Below, piece by piece: positions 27,101 to 34,628 of a stretch of 45,529 nt of DNA (position 1 is the first letter of the stretch; every line of letters starts with the position of its first letter). A program made the position numbers and the translations under genes. This stretch comes from Nitrososphaerota archaeon. GTDB taxonomy: Archaea > Thermoproteota > Nitrososphaeria > Nitrososphaerales > Nitrosopumilaceae. The stretch is taken from assembly GCA_016872055.1 (NCBI GenBank), contig VHBH01000004.1, positions 1-45,529 on the forward strand. The letters run 5' to 3'. A model generated the notes under the pieces. It was not told the DNA's origin, did no database searches, and saw only the letters and a list, made by a program, of their open reading frames with translations.

Positions 27101-27935
27101 TCAGTCTTAGCAAATACTCCAAGTGAGACTTTGCATCATTGTCTGGAATTATTCTAAGACTGGCCGCAGCTTTTCCAGCATAATCCTTCAGCATTTTTTC
27201 CATATGATTGAAAATGTCACGCGGGTCCATGCTTCGCTTTACTAGTAGGTTGAATAGCTTGTCCTCATTTTTCCAGTCAATTAGGTCGTCTCGGATTTGA
27301 TATGCAATTCCTATGTTTCGTCCATATTCCGATAGTGCAACGATCTGGTCCTCGTTTCCACCACCGATAATTGCACCGAGCCTTGAAGATACCTCAAATG
27401 CTGTTGCGGTTTTGTATTCTATAACCTTGAGATAGTCATCAAATGTAAGATCTTGGCTTGTCTCCAGCATCGTCTCTAACACTTCACCTTCACTCATGAG
27501 CATTGCAGTATTTGCCAGGTCTTTTGTGATTCTTGGGTTGTTTAGTCGAGATGAAATATTCAGGATTAATCCCAAGACAAAATCACCAGTAAGGATGCTG
27601 GTGTTGTATCCGTATTTGATATGGAACGGATCCTTATGCCTTCGCGAGGTTTCATTATCGATAATATCGTCATGAATTACTGATTCTGTATGTAAAAATT
27701 CCACTGCACAACCTGCCGCAAATGCATGCTCATCAGCTTTACCAACAGATTCGGCAGCTAGCAATAATATCAGTGGCCTGATTCTTTTTCCACCCTCTAT
27801 TGCGTACATGAGGGGTTGCATGAACTCTGATTTTGAATAAAGTGATAATTCGGATTCAAGGGCGCTGTCTATTTTTTGGATATACTCTTTGTATGTGTCA
27901 AGTAATGGATTGATTTTCAGATTTTTTCGATCCAA
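27084..27935 (-). CDS. Polyprenyl (probably geranylgeranyl) diphosphate synthase
   Basis: The 283-residue prenyl synthase has the first Asp-rich motif DDIID at residues 89-93, GGKRIRP before it, and the second motif DDLID at 216-220. Residues just before the first motif (E84, S85) are small or polar rather than bulky, compatible with C20 or longer products for archaeal ether lipids. The start is TTG at 27935. No ATG occurs in frame until about residue 39, well inside the domain, and a stop lies just upstream. A TATTAATATT element about 30-40 bp before the TTG would fit its promoter. Confidence 0.9.
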   Translation of the reverse strand: MDRKNLKINPLLDTYKEYIQKIDSALESELSLYSKSEFMQPLMYAIEGGKRIRPLILLLAAESVGKADEHAFAAGCAVEFLHTESVIHDDIIDNETSRRHKDPFHIKYGYNTSILTGDFVLGLILNISSRLNNPRITKDLANTAMLMSEGEVLETMLETSQDLTFDDYLKVIEYKTATAFEVSSRLGAIIGGGNEDQIVALSEYGRNIGIAYQIRDDLIDWKNEDKLFNLLVKRSMDPRDIFNHMEKMLKDYAGKAAASLRIIPDNDAKSHLEYLLRLTTLKL

Positions 27936-27984
27936 AAAACTACACTCGACCGATCTCTTCGTTTACAATATTAATAGTTGTAGG

Positions 27985-28060
27985 TGCTCCCGCCGGGATT
28001 TGGACCCGGGATCTCCGCCTTGAAAGGGCGACATGCTTGACCGGACTACACCACAGGAGC
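27985..28060 (-). tRNA. tRNA-Glu (anticodon TTC)
   Basis: The minus strand folds into a 76-nt cloverleaf. The acceptor strands GCTCCTG and CGGGAGC pair, with A as discriminator followed by genomic CC. The anticodon stem TCGCC/GGCGG encloses loop CTTTCAA, anticodon TTC. The T arm is CCGGGTCCAAATCCCGG. No intron. Confidence 0.95.
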
Positions 28061-28139
28061 CCGTTTGCATCGCAAACTTGAACGCATAAAATCTTTTGGA
28101 CAGTAAAGATTTTTTTATTGGCAAAAACACCACAATACC

Positions 28140-28778
28140 ATGTCACTTACAAAAAAAATAGATCAGCTAATCGAGCAGAAGAGCTTACTCAAGCACCCGT
28201 TTTATCAAATGTGGTCAGACGGCAAATTATCTAAAGAAATGCTTGCAGGTTATTCTAAAGAATACTTCCAAATGGTAAAGGCAGTTCCGTCTTTTGTTGG
28301 CATGATTGTGCCATACACGCCAGAATCAATGGTATCAGAAATCAAAGAAAACCAATATGAAGAATCAGAACATATTGCTCCTTGGGCTCATTTTGCAGTA
28401 TCTCTGGGCGTGCAAAACATAGAGTCCTATATAGGACTTGAAAAGACAACTACGGCTGTATCTGAGCTATCAAGTTTAATAACTTCACTAGAATCAGGCG
28501 CAGCTGCTATGTATGCGTTTGAAAAGGAAATTCCAAAAATAAGCCACACAAAGCTAGAGGGCTTGGCAAAATTCTACAATATCACTTCAGATTCAGCAAC
28601 AGAATATTTCAGATTGCATGAGGAAGCAGATATTAGACATGCAGCAACATGGGAGAAAATACTGGATACTATTCCAGAAGAAAAACATGTCGAAATTTTG
28701 ACAATTGCAGAAAAGTCACTTGATGCACAAAACCATCTTCTGGACAGCTGCTACGAAAATTACTGCACATCTCTATAA
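28140..28778 (+). CDS. CADD/TenA-like di-metal oxygenase, probable p-aminobenzoate synthase
   Basis: This is a 212-residue all-helical protein of the heme-oxygenase-like (TenA/PqqC/CADD) fold. It opens with LLKHPFYQMWSDGKLS, then YEESEHIAPW, E128 and H160-x3-D164-x2-H167, the spacing of metal ligands in CADD-type enzymes. In Chlamydia and Nitrosomonas the CADD group makes p-aminobenzoate for folate by sacrificing its own Tyr and a Lys amine. Here Y22 and K138 are candidates for those residues, from spacing only. A TenA-like thiaminase or another heme-oxygenase-fold role is the alternative. It stands alone between two tRNA genes. Confidence 0.75.
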   Translation: MSLTKKIDQLIEQKSLLKHPFYQMWSDGKLSKEMLAGYSKEYFQMVKAVPSFVGMIVPYTPESMVSEIKENQYEESEHIAPWAHFAVSLGVQNIESYIGLEKTTTAVSELSSLITSLESGAAAMYAFEKEIPKISHTKLEGLAKFYNITSDSATEYFRLHEEADIRHAATWEKILDTIPEEKHVEILTIAEKSLDAQNHLLDSCYENYCTSL

Positions 28779-28811
28779 CTTTTATACACAGCACAAACCT
28801 GTTTTGTTCAG

Positions 28812-28885
28812 GGGCCCATAACTCAGCTTGGTAGAGTAACCGGCTCATAACCGGTGAGCCAAGGGATCGAAGCCCTTTGGGCCCA
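28812..28885 (+). tRNA. tRNA with anticodon CAT (elongator Met, or Ile2)
   Basis: This 74-nt cloverleaf has acceptor strands GGGCCCA and TGGGCCC with discriminator A. The anticodon stem is ACCGG/CCGGT with loop CTCATAA, anticodon CAT. The stem lacks the three G-C pairs of initiator tRNA, so this is elongator Met or the agmatidine-modified Ile2 type, and I cannot decide between them. No CCA is encoded. The universal-stress-protein remnant ends one base after it. Confidence 0.93.
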
Positions 28886-28886
28886 C

Positions 28887-29325
28887 TTATTTTATCAATT
28901 CCATTGGATACGCTGCATTAAGAGCTACGTTGGTAGAGATTCTGCCCAACATCTCTCCTTTACCGTTTCCTTTCCACTTGTTCCCGTTACGATGTAGTCA
29001 ATTTTGTTCATACTGGCAAATGAAATCTATGATTCCCAATTTTGTTAGATTCTAGGAAACTACATGTTAGATGAATCTGAAACTTGGTGGTTTGGACTTC
29101 GAATAATTTGAAGATTCTTCGAAGTACTACTTTTCGACTGACTGAAATATCTTTTACCTGCTTTGCGTGATACTGTTCAATCCTGCGTTAGTCTTCGTTT
29201 GTATGGATATGACATTGATTGGGACACCATTTTTTTTTGCTAAATCCAATGCATGGCAAAATGCTCGAATCGCATGCTTTGAGTATTAAATGGCACCATG
29301 ATGTGGCGACTAGGTTATTTGCCAT
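28887..29325 (-). pseudogene. Universal stress protein (UspA family) pseudogene
   Basis: The minus strand carries recognisable UspA-family pieces in the right order but in changing frames. From the 5' end they are IMVPF (29302), then SKHAIRAFCHALDLA and NGVPINVISIQTK (29282 to about 29190), IIDF and NKIDYIVTGTSG (about 29026-28975), and finally GEMLGRISTNVALNA and a stop at 28887. The pieces need at least three frame changes, and a stop interrupts at 29154-29156. A likely original ATG lies at 29325, giving a total length of about 440 bp, that of an intact UspA domain gene. The order, the length and the family motif (GTSG-x-L-G-R-I-S-x-N-V) support decay of a once complete gene. Confidence 0.75.
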
Positions 29326-29331
29326 ACTACA

Positions 29332-29578
29332 ATGCTCCAAGTCATTGCACACAATCTGGGTGTAATCCATCTATCATGGTGCCAATACGGCACTAAAATT
29401 AACGAGTTTGTATACATCGAAAAATCACACGCGGGGGGACAATCAATAAAAGAAGTCCCAATAGAATAGAACTTGGCCGCAATGAAGAATCAGAGTTATA
29501 TCTGAAAAATGATGTGAAGGCATTTGACTGAGCTGCCAATTCATTTGAGTATAAATACGGCTGTTTTGCAAAAAGGCT
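29332..29578 (+). pseudogene. Broken coding remnant upstream of tbp
   Basis: One frame reads INEFVYIEKSHAGGQSIKE and VPIE and stops at 29467-29469. The next frame continues with LGRNEESELYLKNDVKAFD, a TGA at 29529-29531, then AANSFEYKYG. At the break the DNA has TAGAA repeated in tandem (29462-29471); removing one copy joins the two frames without a stop. After that only the TGA interrupts. I do not recognise the family. The piece runs through the tbp TATA box and is in frame with tbp, so it could also be an N-terminally extended relic. Confidence is limited by its short length. Confidence 0.4.
29550..29557 (+). promoter_or_regulatory. TATA box of the tbp gene
   Basis: TATAAATA is a near-perfect archaeal TATA consensus, 26-33 bp before the tbp ATG. 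The transcript would have almost no leader. TBP may bind its own promoter here. Confidence 0.7.
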
Positions 29579-29582
29579 GAAG

Positions 29583-30143
29583 ATGCCGCAAACAAAACCA
29601 ATAGTATCAATCGAAAACGTAGTCGCCTCTGCCACAATAGAGCAAAGGCTGGATCTGACAGAAATCACGAAAAAATTCCCAGACACGGAATGGAACCCAG
29701 AACAGTTCCCTGGATTAGTATTTAGAATCAAAAGCCCAAAGACTGCTACTCTGATTTTCTCATCAGGCAAGATGGTCTGCACCGGAGGAAAATCAGAAGA
29801 GATGGCAGTCAAAGCTGTAAACTCTGTTGTAGCCCAGCTAAAAAAGGGTGGAATCAAAATAAAAAATAATGCAGTAGTAACCGTACAAAATATAGTAGCA
29901 TCTGGAAATCTTGGCGGAAAAATTCACCTAGAGCAAGCAGCTAGGATATTGCCGCGAAGTATGTACGAGCCAGAGCAATTTCCTGGATTAATCCATAGGA
30001 TGCTTGACCCAAAAACAGTGGTACTCTTATTTGCATCAGGAAAATTGGTATGTACCGGAGCAAAAAAGGAATCCGATGTTTACCGCTCGGTAAATAATCT
30101 ACACAACACCCTAGAAGACAAAAAGCTAATGATATACGACTAG
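29583..30143 (+). CDS. tbp: TATA-box-binding protein
   Basis: This 186-residue protein is made of two direct repeats of about 90 residues. The DNA-kinking Phe pairs are all present: F42 (EQFPGLVFR) and F59 (LIFSSGKMV), F133 (EQFPGLIHR) and F150 (LLFASGKLV). It recruits TFB and RNA polymerase to promoters. The short tail is KLMIYD, without the acidic C-terminus of many euryarchaeal TBPs. It shares a CTAG stop with the convergent pyrE. Confidence 0.96.
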   Translation: MPQTKPIVSIENVVASATIEQRLDLTEITKKFPDTEWNPEQFPGLVFRIKSPKTATLIFSSGKMVCTGGKSEEMAVKAVNSVVAQLKKGGIKIKNNAVVTVQNIVASGNLGGKIHLEQAARILPRSMYEPEQFPGLIHRMLDPKTVVLLFASGKLVCTGAKKESDVYRSVNNLHNTLEDKKLMIYD

Positions 30144-30745
30144 GACCGGACCTGACTTTTTACCTTGTCCAAAACAGAATCATCGATTAGCTTTTGCTCG
30201 TGCAAAATTTTGGCAACCTGTATTACATCAAAGATTTGATGTAAAGTGACTCCTTCCTGCAACAAATTCTTCTCAGCTCCCTCTAATCTGTTTACTATAA
30301 CATAGGCATCTGTAATTTTGGCACCTGCCTTTTTGAGCTCCTTGATTCCATTTATGATAGAACCACCGGTTGTTGCAACATCATCTATCAGAAGGATTCT
30401 GTCACCAGACTTAACAATGCCTTCTACTAGCTGGCCAGTTCCATAGTCCTTTGCCTGTGATCTTACATACACTAGAGGCTTTACCAGCTCGTATGCCAAG
30501 GACGACGCAATGACTAGACCGCCCGTAGGCACGGACGCAACAGAATCAATACCATCAAAGCCGATTTGCTCTGATATCAGGCGCTGCAAGTGCTTAATCA
30601 TGCGCCTGAACTGGTGCGGATAGCTAGGAACTAGTCTCAAATCTACATAGTAGGAGCTTTTCTTGCCACTTGCCAGGGTATAGTCGCCAAACTTGATTAT
30701 GCCGTTTTGGTGCAAAAACGTTGCAAACTCTTTTACAAACTCCAT
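30140..30745 (-). CDS. pyrE: Orotate phosphoribosyltransferase
   Basis: The 201-residue enzyme converts orotate and PRPP to OMP in pyrimidine synthesis. The PRPP-binding loop is LLIDDVATTGGS, with VPTGGLVIAS earlier and LASGKKSSYYVDLR near the N-terminus. A C-terminal section of about 25 residues ends in KVKSQVRS. No OMP decarboxylase is fused or adjacent. It is divergent from the LarA-like gene with only 50 bp between starts. Confidence 0.93.
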   Translation of the reverse strand: MEFVKEFATFLHQNGIIKFGDYTLASGKKSSYYVDLRLVPSYPHQFRRMIKHLQRLISEQIGFDGIDSVASVPTGGLVIASSLAYELVKPLVYVRSQAKDYGTGQLVEGIVKSGDRILLIDDVATTGGSIINGIKELKKAGAKITDAYVIVNRLEGAEKNLLQEGVTLHQIFDVIQVAKILHEQKLIDDSVLDKVKSQVRS

Positions 30746-30795
30746 ACCAAAATTTACTAAACTGGATTTATTTTGCTTTGTTTTGTGGGGGTATT

Positions 30796-31881
30796 ATGCC
30801 TGAAATTTGGTTAAACTATGGAGCCACCGATGTTGTCCTTGATATAAAGGCAGAAAACCTGGACCAAAAAATCGAGCTCGACTCTCCAGTATTGGATGAC
30901 TCACAAATATCTGAAAGACTGGATGGACTAGACATAACAAAACCAATTACACTAGTTGTACTAAATTACACCCAGGCAATCCAAAAAACATTATCTATAA
31001 TATTTGAGAAATGTACGCAAAAATCAGCCCCTAGACCTAAAGTGTTTGCAGACAAGCAATTCATGAATATAGTTAGATCAAGCCTCCCTCCGGAAAGTCA
31101 GGTTTTGGCGTTTGAAGGAATTGAAAATGTTGACTCCAATCTGGTCTTTGTAGGAGAAATGGAGTTTGACGGCCTGTTCGGCTTTGACACTATATCTACA
31201 AAACTATTGCGAAAATTTGGCAAGGACCAGATGCTGTCCGCATATGAGAAAAGACAAGGCAACCTCCCTAATCCAGGAAAAGAAACACAACCAATGGAAG
31301 TAGCCAAGTCCTTTGCAGGTACATTTGATATTTCTGCAATAGAAATTGTATCACACAACAAGGGAATTGCAGATCTTGCAATAGGCCATCCTTCCAATAC
31401 GGGTACAATATCAAAAACAATGGCAACATTTGCAAAATCCATAGAAAAGCACCGAACCCTGCTAATCAGCACAGGCAAGGACGCAAGCAACGACACGCTT
31501 GGTAGGTCCATAGGCTCGCTTTGGAACTGTTATACCACAATACGTGACGAAGGCCTAGCTATTCTGCTTGGCGAGTGCAGGGCAGGAATAGGCTCTGAGG
31601 CAATACGACAGTACATTGAAGGTAGGATGAGTATAGAGAGGCTGCAAAAGCCGGCAAAATATGTAGACGGGATGGAGGATTTACTATACATATCAGAGAT
31701 TCAAAAAAAGATCCAAATAGGAATTGTATCTGTTTTACCAGAATTTTACATCAAAAAACTAAACATGAAATTGTTTGACGGCGTCAAGGAAACTCTGGAA
31801 TACGTCCTAAAACACCAAGGCGCAAGACAAAAGGTATCAATTGTGCCGGATGGTGCAAGAATCCTTCTAGGGCCAAATTGA
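30796..31881 (+). CDS. Lactate-racemase-like (LarA/DUF2088) family protein
   Basis: Started at the ATG at 30796 it has 361 residues. An upstream start at 30721 would lie inside the pyrE gene region. The N-terminus IWLNYGATDVVLDIKAENL matches the LarA N-domain pattern, followed by ITLVVLNYTQA. The C-terminal ILLGECRAGIGSEAIRQ resembles the LarA acid-Cys-x-x-G-x-G-S motif. Typical LarA nickel-pincer residues (a Lys-Pro-Gly motif and paired His) are not obvious, so it is either divergent or has another function. There is a G-rich SD-like GTGGGGGT before the start. It overlaps the convergent M50 protease gene by 15 nt. Confidence 0.55.
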   Translation: MPEIWLNYGATDVVLDIKAENLDQKIELDSPVLDDSQISERLDGLDITKPITLVVLNYTQAIQKTLSIIFEKCTQKSAPRPKVFADKQFMNIVRSSLPPESQVLAFEGIENVDSNLVFVGEMEFDGLFGFDTISTKLLRKFGKDQMLSAYEKRQGNLPNPGKETQPMEVAKSFAGTFDISAIEIVSHNKGIADLAIGHPSNTGTISKTMATFAKSIEKHRTLLISTGKDASNDTLGRSIGSLWNCYTTIRDEGLAILLGECRAGIGSEAIRQYIEGRMSIERLQKPAKYVDGMEDLLYISEIQKKIQIGIVSVLPEFYIKKLNMKLFDGVKETLEYVLKHQGARQKVSIVPDGARILLGPN

Positions 31882-32952
31882 GAACGGCAAAGGAGCACAC
31901 AATACAGCTAATGCTATTACCATGATATAGAGTAGCCTTCTGTTCTTGGATAATGGCGAGACGTCATCTAGCGGTCTCACACTCATGTTTCTCATGCTAA
32001 ATATCAAAATGAATATTGCCATCATCTCATATCGAAGCAAAAACAAAACACCAACACTTGCATAGGTGGCAATTCTGTGGATTTTTTGGCCAAACATTGC
32101 GTGTGCCATGTGACCCCCGTCAAGCTGCCATGCTGGTAATAAATTCAAAAATGTGATCAAAAACCCAATCCATGCCGCAAACATCACAGGCGACATTAGC
32201 ACCTCAACGTCGGATCCTGCTTTTCCAAACACACCGAGCGCTATCTGCATGAAAATGCTGTCGTCAAGCTTACGTAAGCCGTCAACTCCATCAGAAATGC
32301 TGGGTTCCAAAATCGGCGAAGTATAAGCACCGTAGAACGACACCAACACAGCAACAACTAGGCCCGCGATGGGACCTGCAATTGCAATATCAAAAATGAT
32401 GTTGCGATTAACCATCAAGCCACGGGATTGGATTACTGCACCAAATGTCGGAACTAGGCCAAACACGGGAATTCCAGGAATAAAGTACGGCCAAGTCGTG
32501 CGTATTCTGTGCCATCTTGCCGCAACTAAGTGCCCTGCCTCGTGTACGCCAAGTATACCAATAAGCGATATCGTGTATAATACAGCAAAATCAAGCGGGT
32601 CTCCGATGTAAGTCAGGCTGTTTGCACCTATAGTCTTGTAGTAGCCATCAATCATGGCAAATACTACCACGACACAAAACAGAATTCTCTGTAGCCAGGC
32701 GCGCGAAAGGAATTTTTTCTTTTTCGATTCTGGTGGAAGTCTGTTTGCCTGGATTACTATGCTGGTAGAGTGTTTTTGCACAAAACATACAATTCCTATT
32801 TTTTCCAGTCTTTGCGCGAGGCCGACAAATTTTTCCGAGTCGTAATCTGATATCTCAAACTCCATTTTCTCAAGTGTTACAGATACTGCCTGAATGGAAA
32901 ACACGGACGATACAATGGCAATTACGTCTTCTTGCGTAGGCTCGCTCATCAT
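31867..32952 (-). CDS. M50 site-2-type intramembrane metalloprotease
   Basis: This 361-residue protein has a soluble N-terminal domain (about 1-80, alpha/beta, lipid- or substrate-sensing by analogy) and six or so hydrophobic segments. The Zn motif HEAGH is at H137, E138 and H141. The third ligand is D278 in NLLPAWQLDGGH. Site-2 proteases cut transmembrane segments of regulators or remnant signal peptides. The substrate is unknown. There are two tandem ATGs (32952, 32949), and TATA-like sequence on the minus strand at about 32985-32992. Confidence 0.92.
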   Translation of the reverse strand: MMSEPTQEDVIAIVSSVFSIQAVSVTLEKMEFEISDYDSEKFVGLAQRLEKIGIVCFVQKHSTSIVIQANRLPPESKKKKFLSRAWLQRILFCVVVVFAMIDGYYKTIGANSLTYIGDPLDFAVLYTISLIGILGVHEAGHLVAARWHRIRTTWPYFIPGIPVFGLVPTFGAVIQSRGLMVNRNIIFDIAIAGPIAGLVVAVLVSFYGAYTSPILEPSISDGVDGLRKLDDSIFMQIALGVFGKAGSDVEVLMSPVMFAAWIGFLITFLNLLPAWQLDGGHMAHAMFGQKIHRIATYASVGVLFLLRYEMMAIFILIFSMRNMSVRPLDDVSPLSKNRRLLYIMVIALAVLCAPLPFSIWP

Positions 32953-33004
32953 ACGTCAAAGCATAATCTGGGCATTAATTGATTTGTATAATTCTGCTTT
33001 AACG

Positions 33005-33012
33005 TTAAATAT
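33005..33012 (+). promoter_or_regulatory. TATA box of the RimI-like gene
   Basis: TTAAATAT is centred about 25 bp before the TTG at 33034, which predicts a leaderless mRNA that starts with the TTG codon. Confidence 0.55.
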
Positions 33013-33033
33013 CGATTATTCCAGAATATTACA

Positions 33034-33534
33034 TTGCAGATAATCAACCACCAGACTGGAGATTACATAATCCGACACTGCGAGCTGGGCGACCTAATCC
33101 CTGTAATGGAGATAAATCTCAAGACTCTGCCAGAGCATTATTCAGATTATTTCTATGAGAGTCTCCTAGCAGAACTACCGGAAGCATTCCTAGTTGCAGA
33201 ACACCAAGGCAAGCTAGTAGGATACATCATGTGTAAGACAGAATATGGATTTTCAAATTTCAAAAAGCTTGGCTTTGTCAAAAAGGGACACGTGGTCTCT
33301 GTTGCAGTATTAGAAGAGTACAGAAAGCAGGGGCTGGGCAAGGCAATCATAGAAGAATGCATCCAGGGTATCAAGTCAAAGAGATGCGACGAACTGTATT
33401 TGGAGGTCAGGTGTAGCAACGGCGATGCAGTCCGATTGTACGAAAAAATAGGATTTGTCATAAAGCAGAGACTTAAGGCATACTATAGGGATGGTGAGGA
33501 TGCCTTTTTGATGGCCATCGAATTTACATATTAG
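33034..33534 (+). CDS. GNAT N-acetyltransferase, RimI/Naa10-like
   Basis: The protein has 166 residues. The acetyl-CoA loop is seen as EEYRKQGLGKAI, preceded by strand GHVVSVAVL. The C-terminal part SNGDAVRLYEKIGF and YYRDGEDAFLM is typical of archaeal RimI-like protein N-terminal acetyltransferases, which in archaea act on many protein N-termini. The start is TTG at 33034; the next Met is at about residue 25 and would delete the first strand. Confidence 0.88.
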   Translation: MQIINHQTGDYIIRHCELGDLIPVMEINLKTLPEHYSDYFYESLLAELPEAFLVAEHQGKLVGYIMCKTEYGFSNFKKLGFVKKGHVVSVAVLEEYRKQGLGKAIIEECIQGIKSKRCDELYLEVRCSNGDAVRLYEKIGFVIKQRLKAYYRDGEDAFLMAIEFTY

Positions 33535-33566
33535 ATTCATATACTTACAATCAAGTATTCAGCTAA

Positions 33567-33788
33567 ATGAATAGACGTAAGATGACTGGAATTTTGATCT
33601 TTTGTTCCTGCATAGGGGGGTTTTTTGTCTATGCGTATTTGCTGATGCTCTCCGAGTGGAGTCCAATAGTATTACAATTATCGGTACTGATGATTGCAGG
33701 CGGAATCCTTGGTGTGATATCCTGGATTGGCTACATGATGGCAACTACAAAGTCGTCGCCGTCTTCTATTCTACCTGACGATAAATAA
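33567..33788 (+). CDS. Small two-helix membrane protein, 73 aa
   Basis: The protein begins with three basic residues, then a hydrophobic helix (ILIFCSCIGGFFVYAYLLML, 20 residues at about 9-28), a short polar turn and a second helix at about 37-58, ending in a polar tail with Ser and Asp. No family is recognised. It abuts the trm5-like gene end-to-end: its TAA is directly followed by the opposing stop codon on the other strand. Confidence 0.7.
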   Translation: MNRRKMTGILIFCSCIGGFFVYAYLLMLSEWSPIVLQLSVLMIAGGILGVISWIGYMMATTKSSPSSILPDDK

Positions 33789-34628
33789 TTATTTTGTAAT
33801 TTTGACATCCACTACTGTTTGGTAGTATCGAGGACCTACTGCCCGCACCATTCTTCCCCCAATTGTTTCTGCCTTTACCGGCGTTACTTGCAAAAAGTGT
33901 TTCTTTGATAGTTCGGCAGAGTTTTGACGCCTGTCGGCATGCTGATGTGAATAATAATGAATTATTCCGCCCGACTTTGTGGCAAGAACAGCAGAGTCTA
34001 AAAATTCATCGGATCTTTCGGGAAGCAACATCAGGGTTCTGTCTCCCTTGTCGCAGAGCTGTTCCCTTACAACTTGGGCTGCATCTCCATTTATGGATAT
34101 TATTTTACCCTTGAGCTTTTTGTTCAGCTTGACGCTTTCCTCGCATAATCTGGAAGCATGCGGATTTAGGTCGATATTGTACACTGTGCAGTTTTTTGCC
34201 TTAGCGGCAACTATGGAGAACATACCGACTCCGCCAAACATGTTGATTAGGACCTCCCCGTCTTGGACTAGATCAGCTATTCTCTTTCTTTCAGTGGATA
34301 GTCTTGGCGAGAAAAACGCCTTTTCCACATCCACTTTGAATCTACAACCATGTTCGCGGTATTCAGTCTCGGTTTTATCTTCACCTGCAATTACCTCTAG
34401 CTTTCTTGTCCTAAAGTCGCCTGAGACATCGGAACTCTGGTAAAAAACCGAGCGTGCAGGATGCACCGATTCCAACAATGTCTGGCCGATTATCTTTTTC
34501 TTTGATAATAGGGAATCAGGAATCCTGACTATGATGATGTCGCCTATCTGATCAAATGCGGAATACAGATCGGATGCCTCTGTTGGATTTAGCACACCTT
34601 CCAGTGCTTTTTTTAGCATTCGAGTCAA
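33789..34628 (-). CDS. trm5: Trm5-type tRNA (guanine37-N1) methyltransferase-like protein
   Basis: The 279-residue SAM-dependent methyltransferase has the motifs VEKAFFSPRLSTERKRIA (with the E of T-E-R near residue 113) and the SAM loop NMFGGVGMFSIVAAK. The class-specific N-L-P catalytic motif is replaced by L-L-P (residues 201-203, LMLLPERSDEFL). Trm5 makes m1G37, preventing frameshifting; aTrm5/Tyw2 relatives also serve in wyosine synthesis. The missing Asn leaves the exact activity in doubt. The start ATG overlaps the ABCE1 stop by 4 nt (ATGA), so the pair is co-translated. Confidence 0.85.
   Translation of the reverse strand: MTRMLKKALEGVLNPTEASDLYSAFDQIGDIIIVRIPDSLLSKKKIIGQTLLESVHPARSVFYQSSDVSGDFRTRKLEVIAGEDKTETEYREHGCRFKVDVEKAFFSPRLSTERKRIADLVQDGEVLINMFGGVGMFSIVAAKAKNCTVYNIDLNPHASRLCEESVKLNKKLKGKIISINGDAAQVVREQLCDKGDRTLMLLPERSDEFLDSAVLATKSGGIIHYYSHQHADRRQNSAELSKKHFLQVTPVKAETIGGRMVRAVGPRYYQTVVDVKITK

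Noticed and set aside
28886-29582. Integration site (att) next to tRNA-Met
   Set aside because: No repeat of the tRNA 3' end and no integrase were found in the interval, so an integrated element is not supported.
29399-29857. 152-codon minus-strand frame
   Set aside because: Antisense to tbp and crossing the tbp promoter; no recognisable domain.
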